Shown here piece after piece: positions 1 through 10,000 of a stretch of DNA of 64,000 nt. A program made the translations under genes and the position numbers. Source of the DNA: Aquimarina sp. MAR_2010_214. Lineage in GTDB: Bacteria > Bacteroidota > Bacteroidia > Flavobacteriales > Flavobacteriaceae. The DNA is taken from the NCBI RefSeq assembly GCF_002846555.1, contig NZ_PJMS01000001.1, forward strand, positions 186,001-250,000. The letters are read 5' to 3'. The first letter of the stretch is position 1; the number at the start of each line of letters is the position of its first letter. The notes beneath the pieces are model-generated. The model saw nothing but the letters and a program-made list of their open reading frames with translations. It ran no database searches and was not told the DNA's origin.

Positions 1-233
1 TTGTCATAAAAATTATTAATGATATATCCAGCCGCAATAACACCAGCAGAAGCTAATACAATAACAAATAAATTTGGATCAAGAATAACTTGTCGTAGTC
101 TAATCTGAGGGGCTAAAATAAATATCGAAGTAAGATATTGTGCAAATACAATAATCAGAATATTATACCCTCTAACGACAGAAAATAAACTCAATAACTT
201 GAGAAAAATGAGTTTGTTTTTTCTGGTAAGCAT
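1..233 (-). CDS. UbiA-family prenyltransferase, N-terminal fragment (probable geranylgeranylglycerol-phosphate geranylgeranyltransferase)
   Basis: Only the first 77 codons lie in the window; the gene runs off the left edge. The start is the ATG at 233-231, 12 bases after the stop of the mevalonate kinase-like gene, so the two are probably co-transcribed. The visible protein has a short basic N-terminus and two hydrophobic segments. It contains SVVRGYN, typical of the start of UbiA prenyltransferases, and ends in GYIINNFYD, which matches the first Asp-rich region (GYxxNDxxD-like) of the family. These are membrane enzymes that transfer isoprenoid chains. In flavobacteria a homologue commonly sits beside mevalonate genes and is annotated as the archaeal-type glycerol-phosphate prenyltransferase. 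The exact acceptor cannot be read from this fragment. Confidence 0.75.
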   Translation of the reverse strand, partial: MLTRKNKLIFLKLLSLFSVVRGYNILIIVFAQYLTSIFILAPQIRLRQVILDPNLFVIVLASAGVIAAGYIINNFYD

Positions 234-244
234 AACAATGCTTA

Positions 245-1180
245 TTAAAAATTGTATACTACCTCTAACTTATAGTCCTTAAGTGAGGCTTGTGCTTTAT
301 CAAAATCCTGCGTAAATCCTAAAATATAACCACCACCTCCAGAGCCACATAACTTAAGATAATAATCATTGGTTTCTATACCATGTTTCCATAACGTATG
401 AAATTGCTTAGGAATCATTGGTTTAAAATTATCTAAAACCACATGAGAAAGTTCTTTTATATTAAAAAACAGGGACTTAACATCTCCTTTTAAGAAATCA
501 TCTACACAAGCGTCTGTATATTTTACAAACTGATTTTTTAGCATACTACGAAATCCTTCTTGCTTCATGCTTTCCATAAAAATACTAACCATTGGGGCCG
601 TCTCACCAACTATGCCACTGTCTAATAAGAAAACAGCACCTTTTTTATTCTCTACACTCTGAGAAGGAATTCCTGCCGGCTCAATATTGTCTTTAGAATG
701 AATAAGAATAGGTAAACTAAGGTAACTATTTAACGGATCCAGACCAGAACTCTTTCCGTGAAAGAAAGATTCCATAAGTCCAAAAATCTCTTTGAGTTTT
801 AATAATTTATCTCGAGTAAGATTTTCTAATACTGTAATTTTATTCGCTGCATATTCATCATAAATAGCAGCCACTAATGCACCACTACTTCCCACCCCAT
901 ATCCCTGAGGAATACTACTATCAAAGTACATCCCAGAATTGATGTCAGAATGAAGTTTTTCAAAATCAAATTTTACCACTCCTTTATCATGAATCTCTTC
1001 AAGATAGGTCGCAAAATTTTTAAGATTTTCATTTGATTGTATAGCTTCTTGATCAGGTGTTTCTGATACTTTTAAAGCACCTTTAAAAAAATTATAGGGT
1101 ATCGAAAGACCTTTAGAATCTTTAATAATACCATATTCTCCAAACAAAAGTATTTTAGAATAAAATAACGGTCCTTTCAT
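245..1180 (-). CDS. Mevalonate kinase-like GHMP kinase
   Basis: A 311-residue GHMP-superfamily kinase, expected to phosphorylate mevalonate in the isoprenoid pathway. Visible motifs are KILLFGEYGII near residues 9-19 (motif 1), the ATP-binding loop GYGVGSSGALVAA at about 93-105 (motif 2), a GKSSGLDP segment with the likely catalytic Asp148, and KLCGSGGGG at about 276-284 (motif 3). Length and motif order fit mevalonate kinase, though flavobacterial members are divergent and phosphomevalonate kinase cannot be excluded. It lies downstream of mvaD on the same strand (about 150 bp apart) and directly upstream of a UbiA prenyltransferase, which supports an isoprenoid role. Confidence 0.85.
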   Translation of the reverse strand: MKGPLFYSKILLFGEYGIIKDSKGLSIPYNFFKGALKVSETPDQEAIQSNENLKNFATYLEEIHDKGVVKFDFEKLHSDINSGMYFDSSIPQGYGVGSSGALVAAIYDEYAANKITVLENLTRDKLLKLKEIFGLMESFFHGKSSGLDPLNSYLSLPILIHSKDNIEPAGIPSQSVENKKGAVFLLDSGIVGETAPMVSIFMESMKQEGFRSMLKNQFVKYTDACVDDFLKGDVKSLFFNIKELSHVVLDNFKPMIPKQFHTLWKHGIETNDYYLKLCGSGGGGYILGFTQDFDKAQASLKDYKLEVVYNF

Positions 1181-1329
1181 CTATTATTATATGTATTTTT
1201 TAGAGCTTAGATAGAATCTTTGACGATTAAAGTCATCATTATCTTTATATGTTTAAAGATTTTTTAATCGAATCGATTTCATGATCTCTATAAATGTTAT
1301 ATCTAATTTGTCTCCTTACTAGGATAAAG

Positions 1330-2415
1330 TTACACTATTTTTGCTCCTAATCCTATTTTGTCGCAAATATACTGTCCATTCTGACAATACGCAACTAACT
1401 CGTTGGTAATGAAATCTAAAACTTGATTTTTTTCGGTATTTGGATACAAAACATGAACATTTGCCCCGGCATCCAATGTAAAACAAACTTTAGACCCTGT
1501 TTTTTCGCGATACTCCCAAATTTTATGAATTGCAGACAACGTATTAGGTTTCATTAATATAAAATAAGGCAAAGAAGTCATCATCATTGCATGTAGTGTC
1601 AATGCTTCACTTTCTACTACTTCGATAAAACCATCTACATCTCCCGAAATTAATATTTCTTTTAATTTAGAAATATTACCTGCTGCTTGTTCAAATCGTT
1701 TTGCTGCAAAAGGATGGCCGTGCATTAGGTTATGACCAACAGTACTACTTACTTGTTTTTCCCCTTTATCAATCAATAAAATTGTATCCTGATACTCATC
1801 AAAATTTTGATGAACAGAAAACGGAAATGGTATTGCATATGCATCACTGCTTCCACTTATATCCATATGTTCTCCCCAAACGGTGACAGGGCCTTCTATA
1901 CTTCGGCATGCGCTCCCTGATCCCAAACGTGCCAAAAATGAAGATTTTTGAAGACATTCTGATTCCGAAATGCCTGGATTTATCTTTTTTTCTAACTGCA
2001 TCAAGCAATATGCCAGTGCACTCATTCCACTAGCCGACGAAGCAATCCCACTACTATGCGGAAACGTGTTATTGGTTTCTATTCTGAATGTATATTGTTT
2101 AAGAAAAGGTAGATACTCTTGAATTCTTTCAAAAAAACTTTGAATCTTAGGTTTAAAATCTGGTTTAGGTTTTCCTTCAAAAAAGAGTTCAAAATCAAAA
2201 TCTTTTCCAGCACTATCCTTCTTTTTATACGTCAAACTTGTTGTTGTTTTACAATTATCCAACGTAAAACTAATCGATGCATTCTCAGGTAATTGAATTG
2301 GTTTTTTACCCCAATATTTAACTAAAGCAATATTACTGGGTGAAGTACAAGTTACCATACCTTCTTCGGGTAATTTTGAAATTACAGGCGAGGTAAATTC
2401 TGGATAATCCGTCAT
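1330..2415 (-). CDS. mvaD: Diphosphomevalonate decarboxylase
   Basis: Cytoplasmic enzyme making isopentenyl diphosphate from mevalonate diphosphate with ATP-driven decarboxylation. The 361-residue protein carries SNIALVKYWGKK (about 27-38), the family signature, the ATP loop PHSSGIASSASGMSA (about 119-133) and a C-terminal LDAGANVHVLY segment bearing the conserved catalytic Asp. I chose the ATG at 2415; a TTG at 2424 would add only three residues and would leave almost no leader behind the promoter -7 box at 2435-2442. First gene of the isoprenoid cluster. Confidence 0.93.
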   Translation of the reverse strand: MTDYPEFTSPVISKLPEEGMVTCTSPSNIALVKYWGKKPIQLPENASISFTLDNCKTTTSLTYKKKDSAGKDFDFELFFEGKPKPDFKPKIQSFFERIQEYLPFLKQYTFRIETNNTFPHSSGIASSASGMSALAYCLMQLEKKINPGISESECLQKSSFLARLGSGSACRSIEGPVTVWGEHMDISGSSDAYAIPFPFSVHQNFDEYQDTILLIDKGEKQVSSTVGHNLMHGHPFAAKRFEQAAGNISKLKEILISGDVDGFIEVVESEALTLHAMMMTSLPYFILMKPNTLSAIHKIWEYREKTGSKVCFTLDAGANVHVLYPNTEKNQVLDFITNELVAYCQNGQYICDKIGLGAKIV

Positions 2416-2434
2416 AGTATACAATGATTTTAAG

Positions 2435-2442
2435 CAAAGATA
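2435..2442 (-). promoter_or_regulatory. Promoter -7 box for mvaD
   Basis: Read on the minus strand this is TATCTTTG, a perfect match to the Bacteroidota -7 consensus TAnnTTTG, placed about 20 bases before the mvaD ATG. No clear TTG was found at the usual -33 distance, so only the -7 half is supported. Confidence 0.45.
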
Positions 2443-2696
2443 AGTGTATCGTATATTTTAACACGTTTTATGTATTAGAAAATCTATGACATCTTGAAAT
2501 CACTTTAAAACTACTGCCCAATTTATTTTCTAATTTAATTCAGGTTTAGCTATAATTATACAACACTAAAATCAAGAAAACATAACTGTAAATTGCACTT
2601 TTAAGTTTTAATACAAGATTCTAATGCATAAAGCAGGTTTAAGGGCATTGGTAGTAAAAATAAATTGCTATTTTAGTACTGCTCTAATGGGTTTCA

Positions 2697-3170
2697 ATGA
2701 AAAAAAAATTATTTCGTATTGGTATTGCGGTATTGATATGTGGTTTGATAGGATTTTTGAGTAGTATCGCTACCCAAACTTCTGTTAACACATGGTATGC
2801 TGCTTTAAACAAACCTTCTTTTACTCCTCCAAATTGGATTTTTGGCCCCATGTGGATTCTGTTATATATTATGATGGGAGTTGCAGCTGGAATTGTTTGG
2901 AGCAAAGGCTTTTATCATAAATGGGTGAAAACTGCGTTATACCACTTTGGGTTTCAATTGTTGCTTAATGCTGCATGGTCCATTTTTTTCTTTGGATTGC
3001 AAAATCCATTAATTGCATTACTGGATATAATAGCCCTATTTATCCTATTACTGTTTACCATTAAATGGTTTACCGTAGTAAATTCTACTGCTGCCTACCT
3101 ACTTATCCCTTATGTTGTTTGGGTTGCTTTTGCAACTGCATTAAATTTTGGCATATGGCAACTAAATTAG
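2697..3170 (+). CDS. TspO/MBR family membrane protein
   Basis: A 157-residue polytopic membrane protein with about five hydrophobic helices. It shows the TspO hallmarks: WYAALNKPSFTPPNWIFGPMW in the first loop (residues about 32-52), LNAAWSIFFFGLQNP in the middle, and a Trp/aromatic-rich last helix. TspO proteins bind tetrapyrroles and sterol-like ligands and are linked to stress responses; the ligand here is unknown. It is followed 26 bases later by a TetR-family gene on the same strand, which probably forms an operon and may regulate it. Confidence 0.9.
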   Translation: MKKKLFRIGIAVLICGLIGFLSSIATQTSVNTWYAALNKPSFTPPNWIFGPMWILLYIMMGVAAGIVWSKGFYHKWVKTALYHFGFQLLLNAAWSIFFFGLQNPLIALLDIIALFILLLFTIKWFTVVNSTAAYLLIPYVVWVAFATALNFGIWQLN

Positions 3171-3196
3171 ATCAGGAATAAGGAATATGATTTTTT

Positions 3197-3766
3197 ATGA
3201 GTAAAAAAGCAATAGTCTTACAGACTACTCTAGAATTAATAACTAAACAAGGTATCAATGCCACATCTCTTTCTCAAATTATTAAGGAATCAGGTGTAGC
3301 AAACGGAACCGTATACCATCATTTTAAGAATAAAGAAGAGATCATTACAGAACTCTATTTGATGCTCACTCAGGATTTTGGGACGGTGGTGATGCGTAAT
3401 ATTCCAGAAGATGACATGAAGAAACAATTTACTGTCATGTGGCTCAATCTGTTCTATTACTTTGTCAATAATCCTCTTGCTTTTATATTTTCTGAACAGA
3501 TTGCACGTTCTCCAGAAATTCCTCAATCTCTAAAAGATAAAGCAAGGCTATATTATGGTGACATCGAAAACTATTTTAAAAAAGGTATAAAGCAAAAGAT
3601 GTTTAAATCTTACAATACCCTGGTTATGGAAGAGCTTTTCTTTGGAAATGTGGTGTCTCTTGTTAAGATACATGAAAATGAACAGGTCAAACTACAGGAA
3701 AAACACATTAATCAGGCTATCGAAATCTCCTGGAGAGGTTTTTTGAAAGATCAAACGATTATTTAA
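3197..3766 (+). CDS. TetR/AcrR family transcriptional regulator
   Basis: A 189-residue one-component repressor. The N-terminal helix-turn-helix is clear at about residues 23-50 (TSLSQIIKESGVANGTVYHHFKNKEEI), with the family YHHFKNKE recognition-helix signature. The remainder is an alpha-helical ligand-binding and dimerisation domain with no recognisable ligand. It is immediately downstream of tspO, so local or autoregulation is likely. A strong hairpin terminator follows. Confidence 0.9.
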   Translation: MSKKAIVLQTTLELITKQGINATSLSQIIKESGVANGTVYHHFKNKEEIITELYLMLTQDFGTVVMRNIPEDDMKKQFTVMWLNLFYYFVNNPLAFIFSEQIARSPEIPQSLKDKARLYYGDIENYFKKGIKQKMFKSYNTLVMEELFFGNVVSLVKIHENEQVKLQEKHINQAIEISWRGFLKDQTII

Positions 3767-3792
3767 TCGGGATTAAATAGACATCATGTAAA

Positions 3793-3824
3793 AAGCCTAT
3801 CCTGCTATAAAGCAGCATAGGCTT
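3793..3824. terminator. Bidirectional hairpin terminator between tetR and a convergent gene
   Basis: Arms aagcctat-cctgct and agcag-cataggctt pair around an ATAA loop. The hairpin lies between two convergent genes, 27 bases past the tetR stop, and is flanked by A-rich sequence on the left, so it can serve the minus strand as well. Confidence 0.7.
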
Positions 3825-3874
3825 TGCTTAGTATCCTGAAAATCTCGTACAAAACTTTGAGAATAAAATTTCAT

Positions 3875-4663
3875 TTAATTAAACACAATATTTACACAAG
3901 AATCTTTATATAGGTTCTTAAGTACAAATTCTACTGCTCTTCGAGAATTACTTGTTTGGCCAATTAACCCTCCTTTATAGGTGATTTTTCCTGTATTTTC
4001 ATTCCAATAATACTCTTTGCTCTCTGATTTAATAATCCGTTTTTTGTCTTTTGTCAATACCTGAAAAGCATTAAGCTCCTGGCTATACTCAAGCCCCGAA
4101 GGGAAATATACTTCGGCGATAAACTTAGTAGTGCCTTTCTCATAAAAGTAACAAACACATTCTCCTATATCTTTTGCTTCAGAGACCCGAACCATATTAT
4201 TTTGTACAATCTTCCATCCGCCATTAATACGTATAGCAACCATATCCATTAGCATAGTTCCTTTTTCGGCAAGTCTTTTATCGACAAATGATTCAAAACT
4301 GATAACCGCAGAAATAGTTCCCGCTCTTTCTTTCTGACTTTGAAAAACTATTTTATCTACAGTTAATCTAAATTGATAATTATTATCATTAATAATATCG
4401 TCTAATTGAGAAGAAACATCTTTTTTAGTATAATTTTTTCTCACTAAAGTTCCTGATAGATTAACATAAACAGTATTTCCTCTATATTTTTCGTCAAATA
4501 AACTTAGTACATCTTCTTTTTGGGTTCCCTGGGTTAGTGCATTCATTTTATTGATATAATCTACCAATAACTTCTTTATGGGATCTTTTTCATTATAAGC
4601 TTTGACTAGATGAACACTACTAAATAAAAATATAAGGGTAAGAATAAGTGTAATTTTTTTCAT
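3875..4663 (-). CDS. Secreted protein of unknown function, NTF2/SnoaL-like region
   Basis: A 262-residue protein with a clear signal peptide (MKKITLILTLIFLFSSVHLVKA). Residues about 30-165 resemble the layout of NTF2-like/nuclear-transport-factor folds seen in many Bacteroidota exported proteins: an N-terminal helix, then KMNALTQG...VLSLFDEKYRG, and a GGWKIVQNNMV strand near the end. The C-terminal 100 residues look like beta-strands and contain two nearby Cys residues in GECVCYF. I do not recognise a specific family. Probably periplasmic; it stands alone between a terminator and the flavoprotein gene. Confidence 0.6.
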   Translation of the reverse strand: MKKITLILTLIFLFSSVHLVKAYNEKDPIKKLLVDYINKMNALTQGTQKEDVLSLFDEKYRGNTVYVNLSGTLVRKNYTKKDVSSQLDDIINDNNYQFRLTVDKIVFQSQKERAGTISAVISFESFVDKRLAEKGTMLMDMVAIRINGGWKIVQNNMVRVSEAKDIGECVCYFYEKGTTKFIAEVYFPSGLEYSQELNAFQVLTKDKKRIIKSESKEYYWNENTGKITYKGGLIGQTSNSRRAVEFVLKNLYKDSCVNIVFN

Positions 4664-4773
4664 AGTGATGGGGTATTAGTTAAACCCCTTTAAGATACGA
4701 AAAATTACTCAGAATCACTAATATTACCACATCACACTTTAACTCAAATCACTTAATTACACTGGTTTAATCA

Positions 4774-5988
4774 TTATTTGGATGTTATTGCTTTTGCTGC
4801 AATAAAAGCTCCCGTCCATGCATTCTGAAAATTAAACCCTCCGGTAATTGCATCTATATTTAATACTTCTCCTGCAAAATATAAATTCTGATGCTTCTTA
4901 CTTTCAAAAGTTTTAAAATTAACTTCTTTAAGATCAATTCCACCCGCAGTAACAAACTCCTCTTTAAATGTACTCTTTCCTTTTATCTTAAAAATTCCTT
5001 GAGTAAGCTGTTCTGATAGTGTTTTAAGCTGAATTTTACTCATATCGGCCCAACGAGTATCATTTTTTATTCCTGAAGCTAGTACTAAACTCTGCCATAG
5101 TCTTTTGGGCAATTCAAATTGAGTATATGTATATATCTGCTGTTTTGGATGTTGATCTTTGAGCACTTTAAGTTCCTCAAAAATTTCCTGCGATGAATAG
5201 TGCTGAAGCCAATTTACAATGATTTCAAAATTATACTGACATGCATTGAGTTCTATAGCTCCCCAGGCAGAAAGTTTTAAAATTGCGGGGCCACTCATAC
5301 CCCAATGTGTAATAAGCAATGGGCCATCACTTGATAATTTTGAATGCTTAACCTGTACCGAAGCATTGGTTACTACACCAGGTAAATTCGCTATTCTTGG
5401 ATCTTTACTATTAAAAGTAAATAATGAAGGAACCGCAGTGATAGTCTGATGCCCTAAATCCTGAACAATCTTCCATATTTTAGGATTACTACCAGTGGTG
5501 ATCATTAGCTTGGTAGTCACAAAATCTCCGTGATTGGTTTCTACGAACCATTGTCTATCTTTTGGATAGAAATTTTTAACTGCATGGTTTTTTAAAACTT
5601 CAATCCCATGTCGTTTTGTCTCTGATAAAAAACAATTGATAATCGTTTCTGAAGAATCTGAAACCGGAAATATCCTACCATCATCTTCTATCTTTAGTGC
5701 TACTCCACGGCGATCAAACCACTCCATCGTATCACCAGTCATAAATGTATGAAAAGGCCCTTTGAGTTCTTTTTCTCCCCTGGGATAGTTCTTGCTTAAT
5801 TCATTAGGAATAAATTCTGCATGAGTTACATTGCATCGCCCACCACCAGATACCCGAACTTTGGATAACACTTCTTTTCCTCGTTCCAGGATCGCTATTT
5901 TTAGTTTCGGGTTATTTTCTGCTACATTAATCGCTGTAAAAAAACCAGCTGCACCGCCACCAACAATTATTAAATCATAGTTCATCAT
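4774..5988 (-). CDS. BaiN/HI0933-type NAD(P)/FAD-dependent oxidoreductase
   Basis: A 404-residue flavoprotein of the family formerly named HI0933 or aminoacetone oxidase-like. The N-terminus has the FAD dinucleotide-binding loop (DLIIVGGGAAGFFTAI, residues 5-20), then LSKVRVSGGGRCNVTHA, the family signature around 41-57. It ends with TAGGIDLKEVNF and NLYFAGEVLNIDAITGGFNFQNAW, the second FAD contact. The physiological substrate of most members is unknown. The start overlaps the stop of the upstream GDPD gene (ATGA-type overlap at 5985-5988), indicating translational coupling. Confidence 0.88.
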   Translation of the reverse strand: MMNYDLIIVGGGAAGFFTAINVAENNPKLKIAILERGKEVLSKVRVSGGGRCNVTHAEFIPNELSKNYPRGEKELKGPFHTFMTGDTMEWFDRRGVALKIEDDGRIFPVSDSSETIINCFLSETKRHGIEVLKNHAVKNFYPKDRQWFVETNHGDFVTTKLMITTGSNPKIWKIVQDLGHQTITAVPSLFTFNSKDPRIANLPGVVTNASVQVKHSKLSSDGPLLITHWGMSGPAILKLSAWGAIELNACQYNFEIIVNWLQHYSSQEIFEELKVLKDQHPKQQIYTYTQFELPKRLWQSLVLASGIKNDTRWADMSKIQLKTLSEQLTQGIFKIKGKSTFKEEFVTAGGIDLKEVNFKTFESKKHQNLYFAGEVLNIDAITGGFNFQNAWTGAFIAAKAITSK

Positions 5989-6662
5989 GCAAAATTCGGA
6001 AAATCTGTGATGATACCCTCAACTTTCCATGATTTTGATTGTTCAATTTGTGTTTCCGTATTTACAGTCCATACATATATCTTGTATCCCTGGTTTTGTG
6101 CAAGATTTACCTCATCCCGACTTAGTGAAAAAATTGGGGGATGTATAGAAAATGCTTCTAATGCTTCGGCTATAGACAAAACTTCACTGATATTTACTTC
6201 ACTTAACACACCTATCTTAAAATTAGAAGTAATTGTTTTTAGTTCGAACAACTGTGAATGATCAAAACTAGAAATGATAAAATGATCGTATTCCCAATCT
6301 GTATTTTTGATATAGTCTTCTAGTAATGCAACAGTAGGCAGAACTGTATTTTTGCCTTTCAATTCTATATTTAGTTCGCATTGTGCATTAATTATATCCA
6401 GCACTTCGTGTAATGTAGGTATTATAAATCCTTCTTCTGTTTCGAACTGCTGCAGCTCTTGCAAAGTATATTCTGACACATTTCCCATACCATTGGTAGT
6501 TCTATCCAGAGTTTTATCATGAATAACGACCAATTCTCCACTTTTACAGCAATGTACGTCTATTTCAATGCCATCTACCTCATAGTTCAAGGCTTTGGTG
6601 ATAGATTCTAATGTATTTTCGGCAACCAAACCTGCTGCACCACGATGTCCGAATATTTTCAT
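5985..6662 (-). CDS. Glycerophosphodiester phosphodiesterase (GDPD family)
   Basis: A 225-residue TIM-barrel enzyme that hydrolyses glycerophosphodiesters to glycerol-3-phosphate and an alcohol. Visible active-site elements are GHRGAAGLVAENT (residues 4-16, His-Arg and the Glu of the ENT motif), EIDVH (metal ligands) and VIHDKTLDRTTNG (second catalytic His), followed by ELKGK. There is no signal peptide, so it is probably cytoplasmic. It overlaps the flavoprotein gene downstream by four bases. Confidence 0.92.
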   Translation of the reverse strand: MKIFGHRGAAGLVAENTLESITKALNYEVDGIEIDVHCCKSGELVVIHDKTLDRTTNGMGNVSEYTLQELQQFETEEGFIIPTLHEVLDIINAQCELNIELKGKNTVLPTVALLEDYIKNTDWEYDHFIISSFDHSQLFELKTITSNFKIGVLSEVNISEVLSIAEALEAFSIHPPIFSLSRDEVNLAQNQGYKIYVWTVNTETQIEQSKSWKVEGIITDFPNFA

Positions 6663-6814
6663 GAGTTAGGTATTTATCCATTTTCGATGTCCCAAGTTAC
6701 TATAATACCAATTCTGATGTATACCTTTTCTTTTAAAATCATTACTATACGAAGCCTTGTATGTGATACAAACTGATACAACTATTGGCAATCTATTGCT
6801 ATTACTCGCCCCCG

Positions 6815-6980
6815 CTGCGAGGGAACCTTATCATGTTGCGGGGATTGGTTTTCCCCTTGCGGGGGAAGGTAGCGGTATGCCGATGGTCGATAAAAACAGT
6901 GCGAGGGAAGGTATCCCTGCTGTGGGGATTGATATCCATGTACCGATGGTCGATAAAACTAATGCGCGAAGAAGTATTCC
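6815..6980. repeat. Degenerate tandem repeat in an intergenic gap, GC-richer than its surroundings
   Basis: The 423-bp gap between GDPD and the CHAT gene holds no convincing gene. Inside it a unit beginning TGCGAGGG/TGCGCG recurs at about 6816, 6900 and 6963. The 16-mer CCGATGGTCGATAAAA is exactly repeated at 6880-6895 and 6943-6958 (63 bases apart), and a GGGGATTG(G/A)T sub-motif also repeats. Base composition is visibly GC-richer than neighbouring intergenic DNA. The short open frames that cross it consist of repeat translation. Confidence 0.6.
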
Positions 6981-6988
6981 ACTATACT

Positions 6989-7045
6989 GACCTCAATGTC
7001 AGTCTAAGCCCTTCGATAAAATTAGGACAAGCACTGTCGAAAACG
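6989..7045. repeat. REP-like intergenic palindromic sequence
   Basis: The segment contains GTCAGTCTAAGCCCTTCGATAA and, 20 bases on, AGCACTGTCGAAAA. The TTCGA/TCGAA arms face one another. It resembles a decayed form of the dispersed 'CTGAG...TTCGAC...GTCGAA' repeats common between genes in Bacteroidota, and it adjoins the tandem repeat. Assignment to that repeat class is from memory of the class, not a search. Confidence 0.4.
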
Positions 7046-7085
7046 TTTTCAAACTTTAGACTTTAAAATTTATCATTTTACATTT

Positions 7086-10000
7086 TTAATTCTTTTTCCT
7101 CCTATACCAAAACAAACCTGCAAATACTAACACTATCAATACTCCAAAGATCCAATACAATAGGGTATCGTTTTCAAAAAGAATCGGCGACGAATCTCCT
7201 ACCAAGTAAAATCCTCCCCAATAGAATGGTTGGGTACGATTGATATTGGCCGTAGCCAGGTATTGTAATTTGGCTTGCTGTAGTGCTTTCGCTTTATTCA
7301 TCCCTGCTTTAAGATTTGTATAGAAATATTGCATCAATTCTGGGGTGGTTTGATCCGATACTTCCCAACTACTTAAGAGCAAACTCTTGGTACCTGCGTA
7401 CTGAAAAGCACTTCCTAAACTCATAATCCCCTCTCCTTTAGCAATCTTACCGGTACCCGTATGACAGGCGCTAAGCACAGTAAGTTCTGCCGGAATATCG
7501 AGAGCAAATAATTCGTGACTATACAGCAGATTATCCTCTATCGTATCTTTACTTTTGGTAAAATAGAGTTTTGAGTGCTCTGGTCGCTCATTATCTACAT
7601 CACCGTGCAATGCCAGGTGAAGTATTGCATATTGGCCTGCATTCTTCTTAAAGTTAGCCTCTATAGCTTGTGATCCATAATAATACTGCCCATCGATAAT
7701 GTTAGAGATCGCTTTGATTTCTTTTCGCGTACCCGGAAGATCAATACCGGTATCTCTTAATGTAGCCAAACTCATCGTATTGGTCGTTATCGTACTATCT
7801 GAAAACGAAAAAGCAAGACACTCTTGTCGTTTTTGTATAGGCTGCTCACTTTTATCTTTGGCGAATAACAGATTGGCTGCATTGGCATAGGTAATCGCAT
7901 ATTCTTTAAGCAAATAGGATAAGTCTGGAGGATTATTTGCTGTATCTTTTTGGGTTAACAATAGCTCAAAATTTAGGTGCCATAATGGCCCATCGGGAAT
8001 AATAATCAACTCATCACCTATACATGTGTTTGCTATGGGCGCTATAAGCGTATTATATAATGAATACCCTAATGTTTTGTATTTAGCTAAATTCTGCGAA
8101 ATAATCGCTTCTCGTAATTGTTCTATGGAACCCTTAAGATTAGGAGTCTGTAGTTCTTGTACCGCAATCTTATCTTTTGAAATCGTAAAAGCATAGGTGA
8201 GACTATCTGAAGTAAAAAACTCGAGTAATGTTGTACTATCGTTTAGATGATGCTGAATATCACGAACCGTAACAATAGTATTCTCATGTTTAAGTTGATA
8301 ATATTTAGGGTAGTTTTTTTCTAATACTTTAATTAATGAATCTTGTCTGGTATTAATATCAAATAATTTATTCTCATAACGTGTCATTTTTAAAGAATCT
8401 TTGTTACTTGCCTTTAAGTCGTAGGATGCTGTGATTTTAGATTGATAAAACGCTTTATCAATTCTTAGTTCTTTTTCTAATGCCACAAGATTTGCTGGTA
8501 ATCCTGTAAAGTGTTTGGCATTAGCATCGGCAAGTAGTTCTTTTAAGGTATTGGCTTTACTTTTCTCTGCATAGTAAAAGGCTTTTTCTAAGGAGGATCG
8601 TTCTTTTTCTATGTTGTATAGTAGTAACTGTGCTCCTATCGCCCCCTGGTATACTGCCGCTGCTTTTTGAGCAAAGCGTACCTTATCTTGATAATTCGTA
8701 TAGCTCTGTCTGATGGTATTGATAAGGACATCTGCATTTTGATACGTCTGGATTGCACTGTTAAGATCATCAATATCGTTACTTTCTTTATACAAGGCGG
8801 TATAGGTTTTGGCTTTTCCTAATAAAGAAGTTATTAGAATATCTAAGTTTAAGTATTGCTTTGGTTTAAAGGTTGCCCTAGTTTGAACATTAGATATAGT
8901 ATTTGCCAGAACTGCTTTATCATAATACGTTAAACTGGTTGTAAACTCTTTTTGTGTAGCATATACTTTTGCAATATCGTTATACGACAGTGCAACTTTA
9001 GGGTGCTGCTTACCGAATATCTTTTGTCGTATCGTTAATGTGTTTTGATAATTATCCATAGCTTTACTAGGCTCTTCATTATCAAAATAAATATTTCCTA
9101 AACTAGTGTAAGAATCTGCCACAAAGGGGTTGTTTAATCCAAAAATAGCTGTTCTAATTTTTAAGGCTTTATTGGCATAGTATAACGCTTTATCATATTC
9201 CATTTTGAGAGTATACAACTCCCCAATATCATTATAGGATTCTGCTATCTGAGAGTTGTTTTGATCAAATAGCTTTGTCCGAATACTTAATGCTTTTTTA
9301 TAATACAACAGCGATTGATCATACTCTCCTTTTAATCTATAAATATTACCGATATTATTATAATTGAGAGGAACAAATGGATGGTTTTCTCCTTTAACTT
9401 TCAGATTTCTGCGAAGAGCCTTTTTAAGATAGATCAAAGCTTTTTCATATTCTCCCTTATATTTATATACTATTCCAATATTATTATACATTGGGTTATT
9501 ATATTTTTCGTCAGCTTTAGATATTTTATTTTTAATATCGATTGCTCGATTATAATAGTGTAACGCTATATCATATTCTCCTTTATACTGATATATAATA
9601 CCTATTTTGTTGAAAGCATATACTATCTTAAAATGATTTTCTCCAAAAACACCAATTAATATTTTCAAGTATTCTTTATAATAGCTTAATCCTTTATTGT
9701 AATTACCCTTTTTCCTATATACATCTCCAATCACTTTAAAGGGTTTAGCTATTTCTTTCCAATTCTTATTAGAATGATTAACTTGAATAGATAGACTTTT
9801 ATTCAGATACAATAATGCTATATCATATTCTTCTTTCCGATCATATACAAGGCCTATATTAAAACAAGAATCACTAATCTCAACATGATGCATACCTAAT
9901 TGTTTCTTTCGAATAATTAAGGATTTTTGATAATAAGCTAGTGCTTTATTATAATCTTGTCGCATAAAAAAGATATTCCCCATATCTATGTAAGAATTCG

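Noticed and set aside
6757..7066. Two overlapping open frames of 77 and 93 codons in the GDPD-CHAT gap
   Set aside because: They are translations of the tandem repeat; no domain, no start signal, and both frames show the same repeated DNA.
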